DNA of 64,000 nt from Lachnospiraceae bacterium GAM79 (GCA_003584705.1 AP018536.1:1178001-1242000); one strand, 5' to 3'. Positions 43,596 through 52,409 are shown, counted from the first letter of the stretch. The notes: generated by a model from the sequence alone, not told the origin. Made by a program: numbers and translations.

Positions 43596-45989
43596 ATGTT
43601 TCAGGTAATCAAACGAGATGGTTCCAAATCGGACTTTACACTGACGAAGATCAATGATGCCATTATGAAGGCTTTTACTGCGACGCAGATGAGCTACAAT
43701 AATGACATTATTGATCTTCTTGCGTTACGGGTAACTGCGGATTTCCAGAAAAAGGTGGAGAATGACGAGATCCACGTGGAAGACATTCAGGACAGTGTGG
43801 AGCGTGTACTGGGACAGGCCGGCTATGAAGAGGTGGCGAAAGCGTATATTCTGTACCGCAAGCAGCGGGAGAAAATGCGTGCCATGAAGTCTACCATTCT
43901 GGACTACAAGGATGTGGTCAACAGTTATGTCAAGGTGGAAGACTGGCGTGTGAAAGAGAACTCCACGGTGACCTATTCCGTAGGTGGTCTGATCTTAAGC
44001 AACTCGGGTGCGGTGACGGCGAACTACTGGCTGTCTGAAATCTATGATGAAGAGATTGCAGAGGCACATCGGAATGCGGATATCCATATCCATGATCTGT
44101 CCATGCTGACCGGCTACTGTGCCGGATGGTCCTTAAAGCAGCTGATCAAGGAAGGACTGGGCGGCATCACCGGCAAGATTACTTCTGCTCCGGCGAGACA
44201 CTTATCCGTGCTATGCAACCAGATGGTAAATTTCCTGGGGATCATGCAGAACGAATGGGCGGGAGCACAGGCATTTTCTTCCTTTGATACCTATCTTGCC
44301 CCATTTGTAAAGGTAGATAATTTAAGCTATCCCGAAGTGAAAAAATGCATCGAAGCATTTATTTACGGTGTCAACACCCCCAGCCGCTGGGGCACACAGG
44401 CTCCTTTTTCCAATATCACGCTAGACTGGACGGTGCCCGATGATCTGGCAGAGCTGCCGGCGCTGGTAGGCGGTGTGGAGATGGATTTCAAATATAAGGA
44501 TTGTAAAAAGGAAATGGACATGGTCAACAAGGCGTTTATCGAGACCATGATCGAGGGCGATTCCAACGGCCGTGGTTTCCAGTATCCGATCCCGACTTAT
44601 TCCATCACAAAGGATTTTGACTGGTCCGATACCGAGAACAACAGACTGTTATTCGAGATGACCGCAAAATACGGCACCCCGTATTTTTCCAACTATATCA
44701 ATTCCGACATGCAGCCCAGCGATGTCCGCAGTATGTGCTGCCGATTGCGCCTGGATTTAAGAGAACTGCGTAAGAAGACCGGAGGATTCTTCGGTTCCGG
44801 CGAGAGCACCGGAAGCGTGGGCGTTGTCACCATCAATATGCCCAGAATCGCATATCTGTCTGCCAACAAGGACGAGTTTTACGCAAGACTGAACCACATG
44901 ATGGACATTGCAGCCAGATCCCTGAAGATCAAGCGCGGTGTCATTACGAAGCTGCTGAACGAGGGACTGTATCCCTATACCAAGCGGTATCTGGGAACCT
45001 TTGAGAATCATTTTTCCACCATCGGTCTGATCGGTATGAATGAAGTGGGCTTAAATGCCAACTGGCTGAGAGCGGATATGAGCGATCCCAGGACCCAGGA
45101 GTTCACCAAGGAAGTACTGAACCATATGAGAGAGCGTCTGTCGGATTATCAGGAGCAGTACGGAGACCTCTACAATCTGGAGGCGACCCCTGCGGAGAGT
45201 ACCACGTACCGTCTGGCAAAGCACGACAGAAAGCGCTGGCCCGGCATCAAGACGGCCGGAAAGCCCGGAGATACCCCTTATTATACGAATTCCTCCCATC
45301 TGCCGGTGGACTATACCGTGGATATTTTCGATGCACTGGATATTCAGGATGAATTGCAGACCCTGTATACTTCCGGCACAGTGTTCCATGCATTCCTGGG
45401 AGAAAAGCTTCCCGACTGGAAGGCAGCGGCTTCTCTGGTACGCACCATAGCTTCCAATTACAAGCTGCCCTATTACACCCTGTCTCCGACTTATTCCATC
45501 TGTAAGGAGCATGGTTATCTGGCGGGCGAAGTGAAGGTATGTCCTCACTGTGGGGCGAAGACCGAGGTCTACAGCCGTATCACCGGTTACTATCGTCCGG
45601 TACAGAACTGGAATGATGGTAAGCTACAGGAATACGCCAACAGAACAGAGTATGATATTGCACATTCTTCCCTGAAGCGTCCCACCAGAAGCGTGGTGAC
45701 CTTGTCCAATTTTGCAGAAGAGGTGGATGTAAAAGTGGAGCAGCCGCAGAACATCAAGTATCTGTTCACCACCAAGACCTGTCCCAACTGTAAGCTGGTG
45801 AAGGAATATCTGAAAAATGTACCCTACGTGACCATCGATGCGGAGGAGAATATGGAGCTGGCAAGACGTTACGGTGTAATGCAGGCACCGACTCTGGTGG
45901 TGGTAAACGGTGACAGCCATAAAAAGTATGTAAATGCTTCAAATATCAAGAAGTACGTTGACCAACTGACATTAGTTGGGGTAGAATAG
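43596..45989 (+). CDS. nrdD: Anaerobic ribonucleoside-triphosphate reductase with fused thioredoxin-like C-terminal domain
   Basis: The protein has 797 residues: an ATP-cone (about 1-95), the class III reductase core, a zinc site (SICKEHG and CPHCGAK) and the glycyl radical loop RITGYYRPVQNWND. The last 80 residues form a thioredoxin/glutaredoxin-like domain with TCPNCK and cis-Pro region MQAPTLVVV, probably a built-in reductant. It makes dNTPs without oxygen. The activase gene nrdG is not adjacent nor elsewhere in the window. The ATG at 43596 follows AAGGGGG; an upstream in-frame stretch of 19 codons lacks a ribosome site. Confidence 0.95.
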   Translation: MFQVIKRDGSKSDFTLTKINDAIMKAFTATQMSYNNDIIDLLALRVTADFQKKVENDEIHVEDIQDSVERVLGQAGYEEVAKAYILYRKQREKMRAMKSTILDYKDVVNSYVKVEDWRVKENSTVTYSVGGLILSNSGAVTANYWLSEIYDEEIAEAHRNADIHIHDLSMLTGYCAGWSLKQLIKEGLGGITGKITSAPARHLSVLCNQMVNFLGIMQNEWAGAQAFSSFDTYLAPFVKVDNLSYPEVKKCIEAFIYGVNTPSRWGTQAPFSNITLDWTVPDDLAELPALVGGVEMDFKYKDCKKEMDMVNKAFIETMIEGDSNGRGFQYPIPTYSITKDFDWSDTENNRLLFEMTAKYGTPYFSNYINSDMQPSDVRSMCCRLRLDLRELRKKTGGFFGSGESTGSVGVVTINMPRIAYLSANKDEFYARLNHMMDIAARSLKIKRGVITKLLNEGLYPYTKRYLGTFENHFSTIGLIGMNEVGLNANWLRADMSDPRTQEFTKEVLNHMRERLSDYQEQYGDLYNLEATPAESTTYRLAKHDRKRWPGIKTAGKPGDTPYYTNSSHLPVDYTVDIFDALDIQDELQTLYTSGTVFHAFLGEKLPDWKAAASLVRTIASNYKLPYYTLSPTYSICKEHGYLAGEVKVCPHCGAKTEVYSRITGYYRPVQNWNDGKLQEYANRTEYDIAHSSLKRPTRSVVTLSNFAEEVDVKVEQPQNIKYLFTTKTCPNCKLVKEYLKNVPYVTIDAEENMELARRYGVMQAPTLVVVNGDSHKKYVNASNIKKYVDQLTLVGVE

Positions 45990-46079
45990 AAACAGGTCAG
46001 GAGGCATCGCCCGAAGGCGGTGCCTTTGCTGTGTAATAATATAAATTCAAAGGCAGATCTATTGCAGAACGGAGGAAAT

Positions 46080-47006
46080 ATGATCAACAAACTGATCACT
46101 CGAATCAAAGAAACCAACGCACCGATCGTGGTAGGACTGGATCCTATGATGAAATTCGTGCCGGAATATATTAAGAAAGCAGCATTCACCGAATACGGTG
46201 AGACACTGGAAGGTGCTGCAGAGGCCATCTGGCAGTACAATAAGGGGATTGTGGATGCTATTTATGATTTAGTACCCGCTGTGAAGCCTCAGGTGGCAAT
46301 GTATGAGCAGTTCGGTATTCCCGGCATGGTGGCATTTAAGAAGACTGTGGATTATTGTAAGGAAAAAGGCCTGATCGTCATCGGCGATATCAAGCGCGGC
46401 GATATCGGATCCACTTCCGAAGCATACGCGGTAGGACATCTGGGCAAAGTACAGGTAGGCAGCAAGAGCTATTACGGTTTTGATGAAGATTTTGTAACCG
46501 TGAACCCTTATCTGGGATCCGACGGTGTAAATCCTTTTGTGAAGATCTGTAAGGAAGAGAAAAAAGGTATTTTCGTACTGGTGAAGACTTCCAATCCCAG
46601 CAGCGGCGAGTTCCAGGATCAGCTGGTGAACGGCAGACCTCTGTATGAGCTGGTAGGAGAAAAGGTAGCAGCCTGGGGAGCTGACTGTATGGGTGATTCC
46701 TACAGCTATGTAGGTGCTGTCGTAGGAGCAACCTATCCTGAGCAGGGAAAGGTACTGCGTAAGGTAATGCCCAAGGCATTTATTCTGGTGCCCGGTTACG
46801 GTGCACAGGGCGGTAAAGGCGCAGATCTGGTACATTTTTTCAATGAGGACGGACTGGGTGCCATTATCAACTCTTCCCGTGGCATCATTGCTGCATACCA
46901 GCAGGAGAAATACGCACAGTTTGGCGAGCAGAATTATGCAGATGCTTCCCGTGCGGCAGTACTGGATATGCGTGAAGATATCGCACAGGCGCTGGCAGCA
47001 CGCTAG
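46080..47006 (+). CDS. pyrF: Orotidine 5'-phosphate decarboxylase
   Basis: This 308-residue protein is of the longer PyrF subtype. Key motifs: VVGLDPMMKF, the catalytic DIKRGDIGST, VTVNPYLGSDGVNPF, and the phosphate-binding LVPGYGAQGG with NSSRGI. It converts OMP to UMP. GGAGG five bases before the ATG at 46080 defines the start. It stands apart from carAB and other pyr genes and is followed by a short palindromic repeat. Confidence 0.96.
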   Translation: MINKLITRIKETNAPIVVGLDPMMKFVPEYIKKAAFTEYGETLEGAAEAIWQYNKGIVDAIYDLVPAVKPQVAMYEQFGIPGMVAFKKTVDYCKEKGLIVIGDIKRGDIGSTSEAYAVGHLGKVQVGSKSYYGFDEDFVTVNPYLGSDGVNPFVKICKEEKKGIFVLVKTSNPSSGEFQDQLVNGRPLYELVGEKVAAWGADCMGDSYSYVGAVVGATYPEQGKVLRKVMPKAFILVPGYGAQGGKGADLVHFFNEDGLGAIINSSRGIIAAYQQEKYAQFGEQNYADASRAAVLDMREDIAQALAAR

Positions 47007-47019
47007 GCAGAAGACAGCT

Positions 47020-47081
47020 ACTATTCAGAGGCTCATTCGCAAAATCGTCTCTTTGAGACTTTGCTTTTGGCTCTGAATAGT
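47020..47081 (+). repeat. Short (62 bp) form of the palindromic intergenic repeat
   Basis: Perfect terminal repeats ACTATTCAGAG and CTCTGAATAGT enclose only hairpin A (TCATTCGCAAAATCG, TCTCTTTGAGA, TTTGCTTTTGG). Hairpin B is missing. Confidence 0.75.
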
Positions 47082-47128
47082 GATAAATGTATGGGGTGTC
47101 CACAAGCGGACAGATGGGAGAACAGAGG

Positions 47129-47419
47129 ATGAAAGAAGAGTTATATATTACCTTCCACTCGGAGGATGATATCAGACATTTTGTAGATACCTGCAACGAA
47201 TTCGACGATGCAATCGACATCCGTATTCAGAAGATGGCAATGGATGCAAAGTCACTTTTGGGAATGCTCCTGATGAAGACTGAGGAACCGCTGGAGATCG
47301 AATATGCCTGCTATGATGATGAAGACAATTACGAAGAATTCAAGCAGGCCATCCTGGAAAAATACGACGTAAAAGTCGTACAGGCTACGGAAAAGCAGGC
47401 AGCAGATAAAATTGTTTGA
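47129..47419 (+). CDS. HPr-like protein lacking the active-site histidine (Crh-like)
   Basis: The 96-residue protein matches the HPr fold: MDAKSLLGMLLM aligns with the Ser46 region (KSIMGVMSL). The GIHARPA segment with the phosphorylatable His15 is replaced by SEDDIRHFVDT. It therefore cannot take phosphate from PTS enzyme I but may be Ser-phosphorylated by HPr kinase, as known for Crh. A role in carbon catabolite control is inferred. GGGAG eight bases before the ATG at 47129 supports the start. Confidence 0.75.
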   Translation: MKEELYITFHSEDDIRHFVDTCNEFDDAIDIRIQKMAMDAKSLLGMLLMKTEEPLEIEYACYDDEDNYEEFKQAILEKYDVKVVQATEKQAADKIV

Positions 47420-47437
47420 AAAAATTGAAAAATTCTA

Positions 47438-47466
47438 TTGACATTTTCGCCCGCAGCAGTTACAAT
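47438..47466 (+). promoter_or_regulatory. Promoter of tRNA-Arg(ACG)
   Basis: TTGACA (47438-47443), 17 bp, TACAAT (47461-47466). Confidence 0.88.
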
Positions 47467-47501
47467 ACATACTGTTGCAGGCGAAAACCTGTAAATGAAA
47501 T

Positions 47502-47575
47502 GTACGTGTAGCTCAGCTGGATAGAGCGTCTGGCTACGGACCAGAAGGTCGTGGGTTCGAATCCTGTCACGTACA
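47502..47575 (+). tRNA. tRNA-Arg(ACG)
   Basis: Acceptor GTACGTG pairs with CACGTAC. Anticodon stem TCTGG/CCAGA holds loop CTACGGA (anticodon ACG). The T-arm has GTTCGAATC. Discriminator A; CCA is not encoded. Confidence 0.96.
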
Positions 47576-47580
47576 TCTAA

Positions 47581-47612
47581 GGCCCCGGAGATGATGTCTC
47601 CGGGGTTTTTAT
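47581..47612 (+). terminator. Terminator after tRNA-Arg(ACG)
   Basis: CCCCGGAG and CTCCGGGG enclose ATGATGT, followed by TTTTTATTT. Confidence 0.9.
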
Positions 47613-47613
47613 T

Positions 47614-47710
47614 TACGCGAGCAACGAGCCAAAGTCCGTGCTTGCACGAGACCTTGGCGACTGCCGCGATAACTTGAGAAACTCGCAAAGCGTGTTTCTC
47701 ATAGTTTTGC
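47614..47710. repeat. Non-coding hairpin pair with end similar to the array element
   Basis: TTACGCGAGCAACGAGCC (47614-47631) resembles the outer end of the inverted repeat at 39387-39403. Two hairpins follow, GCCAAAGTC/GACCTTGGC and TGAGAAAC/GTTTCTCA. Nothing else is recognised before the next gene. Confidence 0.4.
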
Positions 47711-47808
47711 ATTTTAGAAAAGTTTTAGAAATACTTCCCGATCCGTATATTTACGTGGTACTTATGTCATGCTAAAATGATGATGTAAATGGAGGAAGTC
47801 GTGAAAGT

Positions 47809-48306
47809 ATGAACAAACAGGAATTTGTGGACCGACTGCGGATGGCGCTGAATGGGCGTGTTTCTCCCGGTCTGGTCATGGATAATGTAAATTATTACCA
47901 GGATTATATAAATACAGAGATCCGCAAGGGCAGGACAGAAGAGGAAGTCTTAGAGAGCCTGGGAGATCCCAGACTGATCGCCCGCACAATCATTCAGACC
48001 AACGGTGGAGACAACCGTTCCGGATACCGGAACACGGTCTACGGCAACGGAGAGTATCGGGAGGCTGCCGGACAGAATGTCCATCGTAGTTATACAGAGG
48101 AAGACGATGGCTACGGAACACACCAGAGTAAGGTGGGAAATGTTCTGGCGAAGCTTCCGGGCTGGGTGTGGCTGATCCTTGGGATTCTGGTGGTAGTATT
48201 GATCTTCGGTGCGGTATTTTCCGTATTGTCTTTTCTGGCACCGGTACTGATTCCGATTGTGGTAGTATTGTTCCTGGTGAAATTATTTCGGGACTGGCTT
48301 AACTAG
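47809..48306 (+). CDS. DUF1700-like membrane protein
   Basis: This 165-residue protein has a soluble N-terminal domain (about 1-62, MNKQEFVDRLRMALNG, YYQDYINTEIRKGRTEEEVL) like permease-prefix/DUF1700 proteins. A polar, Gly/Tyr/Asn-rich linker and two C-terminal hydrophobic helices (WVWLILGILVVVLIFGAVF and LAPVLIPIVVVLFLV) follow. Function unknown; relatives often accompany PadR regulators, but none is adjacent. GGAGGAAG precedes the ATG at some distance. Confidence 0.7.
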   Translation: MNKQEFVDRLRMALNGRVSPGLVMDNVNYYQDYINTEIRKGRTEEEVLESLGDPRLIARTIIQTNGGDNRSGYRNTVYGNGEYREAAGQNVHRSYTEEDDGYGTHQSKVGNVLAKLPGWVWLILGILVVVLIFGAVFSVLSFLAPVLIPIVVVLFLVKLFRDWLN

Positions 48307-48322
48307 CAACTATATAAATCAG

Positions 48323-48470
48323 CTATTCATAGTCCCTCAATTCGCAAAACGCCTCTGCGAGGCTTACTTTTTGCTCATTGAGGTTACTTCGTCAAATAAA
48401 TATAATCGAAGTACCTTACAGATGCGAGCATCTGACGGTTGCTCCGATTATATTTATTGACTCTGAATAG
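48323..48470 (+). repeat. Full-length (148 bp) palindromic intergenic repeat
   Basis: Ends CTATTCATAGTC and GACTCTGAATAG are imperfect inverted repeats. Hairpin A is TCAATTCGCAAAACGCC, CTCTGCGAGG, TTTTTGCTCATTGA. Hairpin B is a stem around CAGATGCGAGCATCTG with flanks AATATAATCG and CGATTATATT. Confidence 0.75.
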
Positions 48471-48482
48471 TTCCAACGTAAA

Positions 48483-48509
48483 GAGCCACCAGGGGGAAGC
48501 TGGTGACTC
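48483..48509. other. Isolated hairpin in a 250-base non-coding gap
   Basis: GAGCCACCAG pairs with CTGGTGACTC with one mismatch. There is no T run, so a terminator is not supported. The rest of 48510-48660 is AT-rich with nothing recognised. Confidence 0.35.
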
Positions 48510-48722
48510 TCATGAGGGGAGTATAAATAAATAATACATAAGGGTGCAAATAGAATCATGAAGGGGTTTCTATTTACAATTATGATTATAGTACTAATGA
48601 TATAAAAATGCAAGAAGAAATTTAGTTCTAAAGTACCATAATTTTTTGGGCATATTTTTGTGCGAAATAGACATACTACTCCTGTAACTAAAAAAGATAT
48701 TTCCTATCAGGAGGTCACAAAT

Positions 48723-48872
48723 ATGTCTAACAATTATGAACAGAACAATCAGAACAAGTATAACAACTCTTATGACGAGAGCGAGAACAGTAAGAACTCC
48801 CAGAATAAGCAGAACAGCCAGAATCAGAATAAGAATCAGAGCAACAACAGGGAGCAGAACAAGAGCTGCTAA
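48723..48872 (+). CDS. Tiny Asn/Gln-rich disordered protein
   Basis: The 49-residue protein contains 17 Asn, 8 Gln and 8 Ser, no aliphatic residue after the initiator Met, and a single Cys as its last residue. It should be disordered. CAGGAGGTC precedes the ATG and a strong terminator follows, so it looks like a real, separately expressed gene. No family is recognised. The composition recalls low-complexity spore or surface proteins, which is only a guess; the terminal Cys might allow cross-linking. Confidence 0.65.
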   Translation: MSNNYEQNNQNKYNNSYDESENSKNSQNKQNSQNQNKNQSNNREQNKSC

Positions 48873-48892
48873 TCGGGTGCATAATTTTTCAG

Positions 48893-48917
48893 GGGCTGCC
48901 GCAAGGCAGCCCTATTT
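48893..48917 (+). terminator. Terminator after the Asn/Gln-rich gene
   Basis: GGGCTGCC and GGCAGCCC form a perfect 8 bp stem with GCAA loop, then TATTT. Confidence 0.82.
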
Positions 48918-48988
48918 ACATATTTTCAGAATCCATATATAATAACTTTATATGTGCAATAATTGATGACTAAGATCCGGAGGAACGA

Positions 48989-50140
48989 ATGAGACGTTTT
49001 GAATTGATTGCTCCCTGCCATTTCGGTATGGAATCAGTATTAAAAAGAGAGATCACAGATCTGGGATATGATATTACAGAAGTGGCGGATGGTCGTGTCA
49101 CCTTTTTCGGAGATGAGGAGGCTTTGTGCAGAGCAAATATTTTTCTGCGGACGGCAGAAAGAATCCTTATCAAAATCGGAAGTTTTCATGCGGAGACTTT
49201 TGAAGAACTGTTTCTGGGCACGAAAAATCTTCCCTGGGAAGAATACATTCCGAAGGACGGCAAATTCTGGGTGGCCAAGGCAGCTAGTGTAAAGTCCAAA
49301 TTGTTCAGCCCCTCGGATATTCAGTCCATTATGAAAAAAGCAATGGTGGAGCGGCTGAAGGCCCAGTATGAGATCAGCTGGTTCCCTGAAGATGGAGAAA
49401 ATTTCCCTGTCCGGGTATTCCTGATGAAGGATGAAGTGACCGTGGGACTGGACAGCACCGGAGAGTCCTTACATAAGAGAGGATATCGTAAGCTGACGGC
49501 AAAAGCCCCCATTGCGGAGAACCTGGCTGCTGCACTGATTGAACTGACTCCCTGGAATGCGGGCAGGATCCTGGTGGATCCCTTCTGCGGAAGCGGCACC
49601 TTCCCTATTGAGGCAGCCATGATGGCGGCCAATATGGCACCCGGCAGGAACCGCAGTTTTACGGCGGAAGAATGGCCCCATATCATAGGAAGAAAGGTAT
49701 GGTATGATACAATGGATGAGGCGGAAGAGATGATCAATCTGTCAGTGGAGACAGATATTCAGGGCTATGATATTGACGAGGATATGGTGAAGATCGCCAG
49801 AGAAAATGCACGGATGGCGGGTGTGGACAAGCTGATCCATTTTCAGCGTCGTGGTGTGGAAGAGCTTCATCACCCGAAGAAATACGGCTTTATTATCACC
49901 AATCCTCCCTATGGAGAGCGTTTGCAGGATAAGAGCCAGATGCCGCAGTTGTACCGTACCATCGGAGAACGATTCAGGGAACTGGATTCCTGGAGTATGT
50001 ATCTGATCACTGCCTATGAGCAGGCAGAGAAGGATATCGGCAGGAAAGCGGACAAGAACCGCAAGATCTACAACGGAATGATGAAGACTTATTATTATCA
50101 GTTTCTGGGACCGAAGCCTCCGAAGAGAAGAGACGTTTAG
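48989..50140 (+). CDS. THUMP-domain rRNA methyltransferase (RlmL/YpsC type)
   Basis: The 383-residue protein has an N-terminal ferredoxin-like plus THUMP region (about 1-160) and a Rossmann methyltransferase. Motifs are VDPFCGSGTFPIEAAMMA for SAM binding and ITNPPYGERL, the N6/N2 methylation signature. The single-domain form without RlmK corresponds to YpsC, which probably makes m2G in 23S rRNA. Five bases separate it from the next gene, so they form an operon running to 52325. Confidence 0.9.
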   Translation: MRRFELIAPCHFGMESVLKREITDLGYDITEVADGRVTFFGDEEALCRANIFLRTAERILIKIGSFHAETFEELFLGTKNLPWEEYIPKDGKFWVAKAASVKSKLFSPSDIQSIMKKAMVERLKAQYEISWFPEDGENFPVRVFLMKDEVTVGLDSTGESLHKRGYRKLTAKAPIAENLAAALIELTPWNAGRILVDPFCGSGTFPIEAAMMAANMAPGRNRSFTAEEWPHIIGRKVWYDTMDEAEEMINLSVETDIQGYDIDEDMVKIARENARMAGVDKLIHFQRRGVEELHHPKKYGFIITNPPYGERLQDKSQMPQLYRTIGERFRELDSWSMYLITAYEQAEKDIGRKADKNRKIYNGMMKTYYYQFLGPKPPKRRDV

Positions 50141-50145
50141 AAGAA

Positions 50146-51216
50146 ATGAAAAATTTACTGCAGATCAGGGATCAACAACAGAATAGACGCATTACATTGA
50201 TCCTCTGGCTCCTGCTGGGAAGTATGTCTATGGGCATCATGCTCTGGACGGCAGCGCATAAGACGGTGGTGATCTCCGCGTTAAGTCAGGAACAGGGCGG
50301 TCTGGTCACAGAGAATCAGGCGGAACGGTCCCATGAAATGCAGCTGGCCATGGCGGAAGACAGGAAGGCAGAACGGGAGATCTGTATACCATTGGAGACC
50401 GGTACGAAAGCGGAAAATGTAGTGGTGGAAAATCATTACATGGAAAGGGAACTCTGGATCTATGTGCAGAACGGCAGAAAATCTTTTTACCGGGAACATC
50501 AGCTTACCGGAGATTTCAGCCTGGTGGGAAACGGCATCTGTGAAGCACAGAACGAGGGCGTATTGCTCAGATTGTCCATGAAGGAGATCCTGGAGTATCA
50601 CAGTACTCTGGAAGAGGGAACTCTGAAGATCGATTTTGTCAATCCCAGAGAATCTTACGACCGGATCGTAGTGCTGGATCCCGTGGGAGGCGGAAGGGAC
50701 AGAGGCGTTGCCGATTCCGGATGTGAGGAGAAGAACATCGCTCTGGAGGTGGCAAGACAGACGGCACAGCTGTTGGAAGGAAGCATGGTAAAAATATATC
50801 TTACCCGTACAGAAGATACAGAGGTCGCACAGGAAGTAAGGCGTAGCTTCGCTGACTGGGTGGATGCAGATCTGTACCTGGAGATCGGACTGTCAGCAGA
50901 TGATGCACAGGAGAGTACCTACGGCATCCGGGCAGAATACAATGATGAGTATTATCTGCCGGATTTCGGAAATGTACAATGGGCCGACTGCGTGACCAGA
51001 CAAGTGACGGTGGCTTCCAGCAACCGGGCCATTGGATTGTTCCCGGCGGAGGAAGATGACATTCTGTGGCAGCTGAAGATCCCGGCAGCCAGAATTTCTC
51101 TCGGATATGTGACCAACAGCAGCGAGAGACAGCTGCTGGAACAGGAAAGCTATCAAAAAAAGCTGGCGGAAGGTATTGCAGAAGCTATTTCCGAGGTTTA
51201 TACTAATACGCAATGA
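50146..51216 (+). CDS. Membrane-anchored amidase_3-like protein with lost zinc ligands
   Basis: The 356-residue protein has an N-terminal anchor (LILWLLLGSMSMGIMLW), an undefined middle part and a C-terminal fold like N-acetylmuramoyl-L-alanine amidases. The usual DPGHGG reads DPVGGGRDRG, the SIHxN histidine region reads EIGLSADD, and the final catalytic Glu of VLVE-GF-SN is Ser in ARISLGYVTN. Only the Glu in CEEKNIAL remains. The protein is probably catalytically dead and may be a peptidoglycan-binding or regulatory subunit. The ribosome site is weak, consistent with translational coupling. Confidence 0.72.
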   Translation: MKNLLQIRDQQQNRRITLILWLLLGSMSMGIMLWTAAHKTVVISALSQEQGGLVTENQAERSHEMQLAMAEDRKAEREICIPLETGTKAENVVVENHYMERELWIYVQNGRKSFYREHQLTGDFSLVGNGICEAQNEGVLLRLSMKEILEYHSTLEEGTLKIDFVNPRESYDRIVVLDPVGGGRDRGVADSGCEEKNIALEVARQTAQLLEGSMVKIYLTRTEDTEVAQEVRRSFADWVDADLYLEIGLSADDAQESTYGIRAEYNDEYYLPDFGNVQWADCVTRQVTVASSNRAIGLFPAEEDDILWQLKIPAARISLGYVTNSSERQLLEQESYQKKLAEGIAEAISEVYTNTQ

Positions 51217-51253
51217 TGACTATATAAGAACACAAATGCGGCAAGGAGTTAAT

Positions 51254-51865
51254 ATGCAGGGAAGAATCGTATTCGCGACCGGCAATGCCGGAAAAATCAA
51301 AGAAATCCGCATGATCATGGAGGATACCGGTCTGGAAGTCGTATCCATGAAAGATGCGGGCATTAAAGCAGATATTGAAGAAAACGGTAAGACCTACGAA
51401 GAGAATGCACTGATCAAGGCCCGTGCGGTGGCTGCTTTTACGAAAGATATCGTGATGGCGGATGACTCCGGACTGGAGATCGATGCCCTGAATAAGGAAC
51501 CTGGAATCTATTCTGCCAGATATCTGGGAGAGGATACGCCGTATTCCATAAAAAATGCAAATCTGATCCAGAGACTGGAAGGAGTGCCGGAGGAAAAGCG
51601 TACTGCCAGATTCGTCTGTGCCATTGCAGCAGTGCTCCCGGACGGCAGAGAACTTACCACAAGAGCCACCATCGAAGGGCGGATCGGATATGAAGAGAAG
51701 GGGACCAACGGATTCGGTTACGATCCTATTTTTTACGTACCGGAATTCGGCAAGACTACGGCGGAGTTGACAGAAGAAGAGAAGAACCAGGTCAGTCACA
51801 GAGGTAAGGCATTGGAGCTGATGAAAGAGGAACTGAAGAAATATGAAGATACTGATCGTAAGTGA
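51254..51865 (+). CDS. rdgB: XTP/dITP diphosphatase (HAM1-like)
   Basis: This 203-residue protein hydrolyses non-canonical purine triphosphates to monophosphates. Motifs are FATGNAGKIKEI at the start, ENALIKARA, MADDSGLEIDAL, and GTNGFGYDPIFYVP with SHRGKAL at the end. The ATG at 51254 follows AAGGAG by five bases. Its end overlaps the phosphodiesterase gene by 23 bases. Confidence 0.95.
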   Translation: MQGRIVFATGNAGKIKEIRMIMEDTGLEVVSMKDAGIKADIEENGKTYEENALIKARAVAAFTKDIVMADDSGLEIDALNKEPGIYSARYLGEDTPYSIKNANLIQRLEGVPEEKRTARFVCAIAAVLPDGRELTTRATIEGRIGYEEKGTNGFGYDPIFYVPEFGKTTAELTEEEKNQVSHRGKALELMKEELKKYEDTDRK

Positions 51866-52325
51866 TACCCATAAAAAGAATGAGAATTACTTCAAAGTAC
51901 TGGAGATGCACCACCCGGACATGGTGATCCACTGCGGAGATGCGGAGGGCAGTGAATATGCACTTTCTTCTGCGGCAGAATGCCCGGTTTATATCGTTCT
52001 GGGCAACAATGACTTTTTCTCGGATCTCCCCAGAGAGATCACACTGGATATCGGATCCTACAAAGTATGGGTGACCCACGGACACAATTATTATGTATCC
52101 ATGGGAAATGAGACCATCAAAAAAGAGGCCATTGACCGGGGCGTTGATATCGTGCTGTACGGACATACCCATCGGCCGGTGATCGATATTGATGATGACA
52201 TCATTGCCGTGAACCCGGGAAGTCTGTCCTATCCGAGACAGGAGGGGCGCCAGCCTTCCTATGCGATCATGGAGATTGACAGAAGGGGAAAGGTGCATTT
52301 TACGATTGCTTATCTTCGCCAGTGA
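51843..52325 (+). CDS. YfcE/MJ0936-type metallophosphoesterase
   Basis: This 160-residue protein has the calcineurin-like metal motifs: VSDTHK, HCGDAEG, LGNNDF, VTHGH and YGHTHRP. Such proteins are manganese phosphodiesterases with uncertain natural substrates. The 23-base overlap with rdgB implies coupling, and the pair is commonly found together in Firmicutes. Confidence 0.92.
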   Translation: MKILIVSDTHKKNENYFKVLEMHHPDMVIHCGDAEGSEYALSSAAECPVYIVLGNNDFFSDLPREITLDIGSYKVWVTHGHNYYVSMGNETIKKEAIDRGVDIVLYGHTHRPVIDIDDDIIAVNPGSLSYPRQEGRQPSYAIMEIDRRGKVHFTIAYLRQ

Positions 52326-52342
52326 TGCTTCAAACTTCTCTC

Positions 52343-52372
52343 TTGACAGATAGAAAATCTCTGGGTTATAAT
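52343..52372 (+). promoter_or_regulatory. Promoter of tRNA-Pro
   Basis: TTGACA (52343-52348), 18 bp, TATAAT (52367-52372). Confidence 0.87.
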
Positions 52373-52409
52373 AACATCTGCGTTGCGGAAATCCGCGATA
52401 ACGCAGCTT

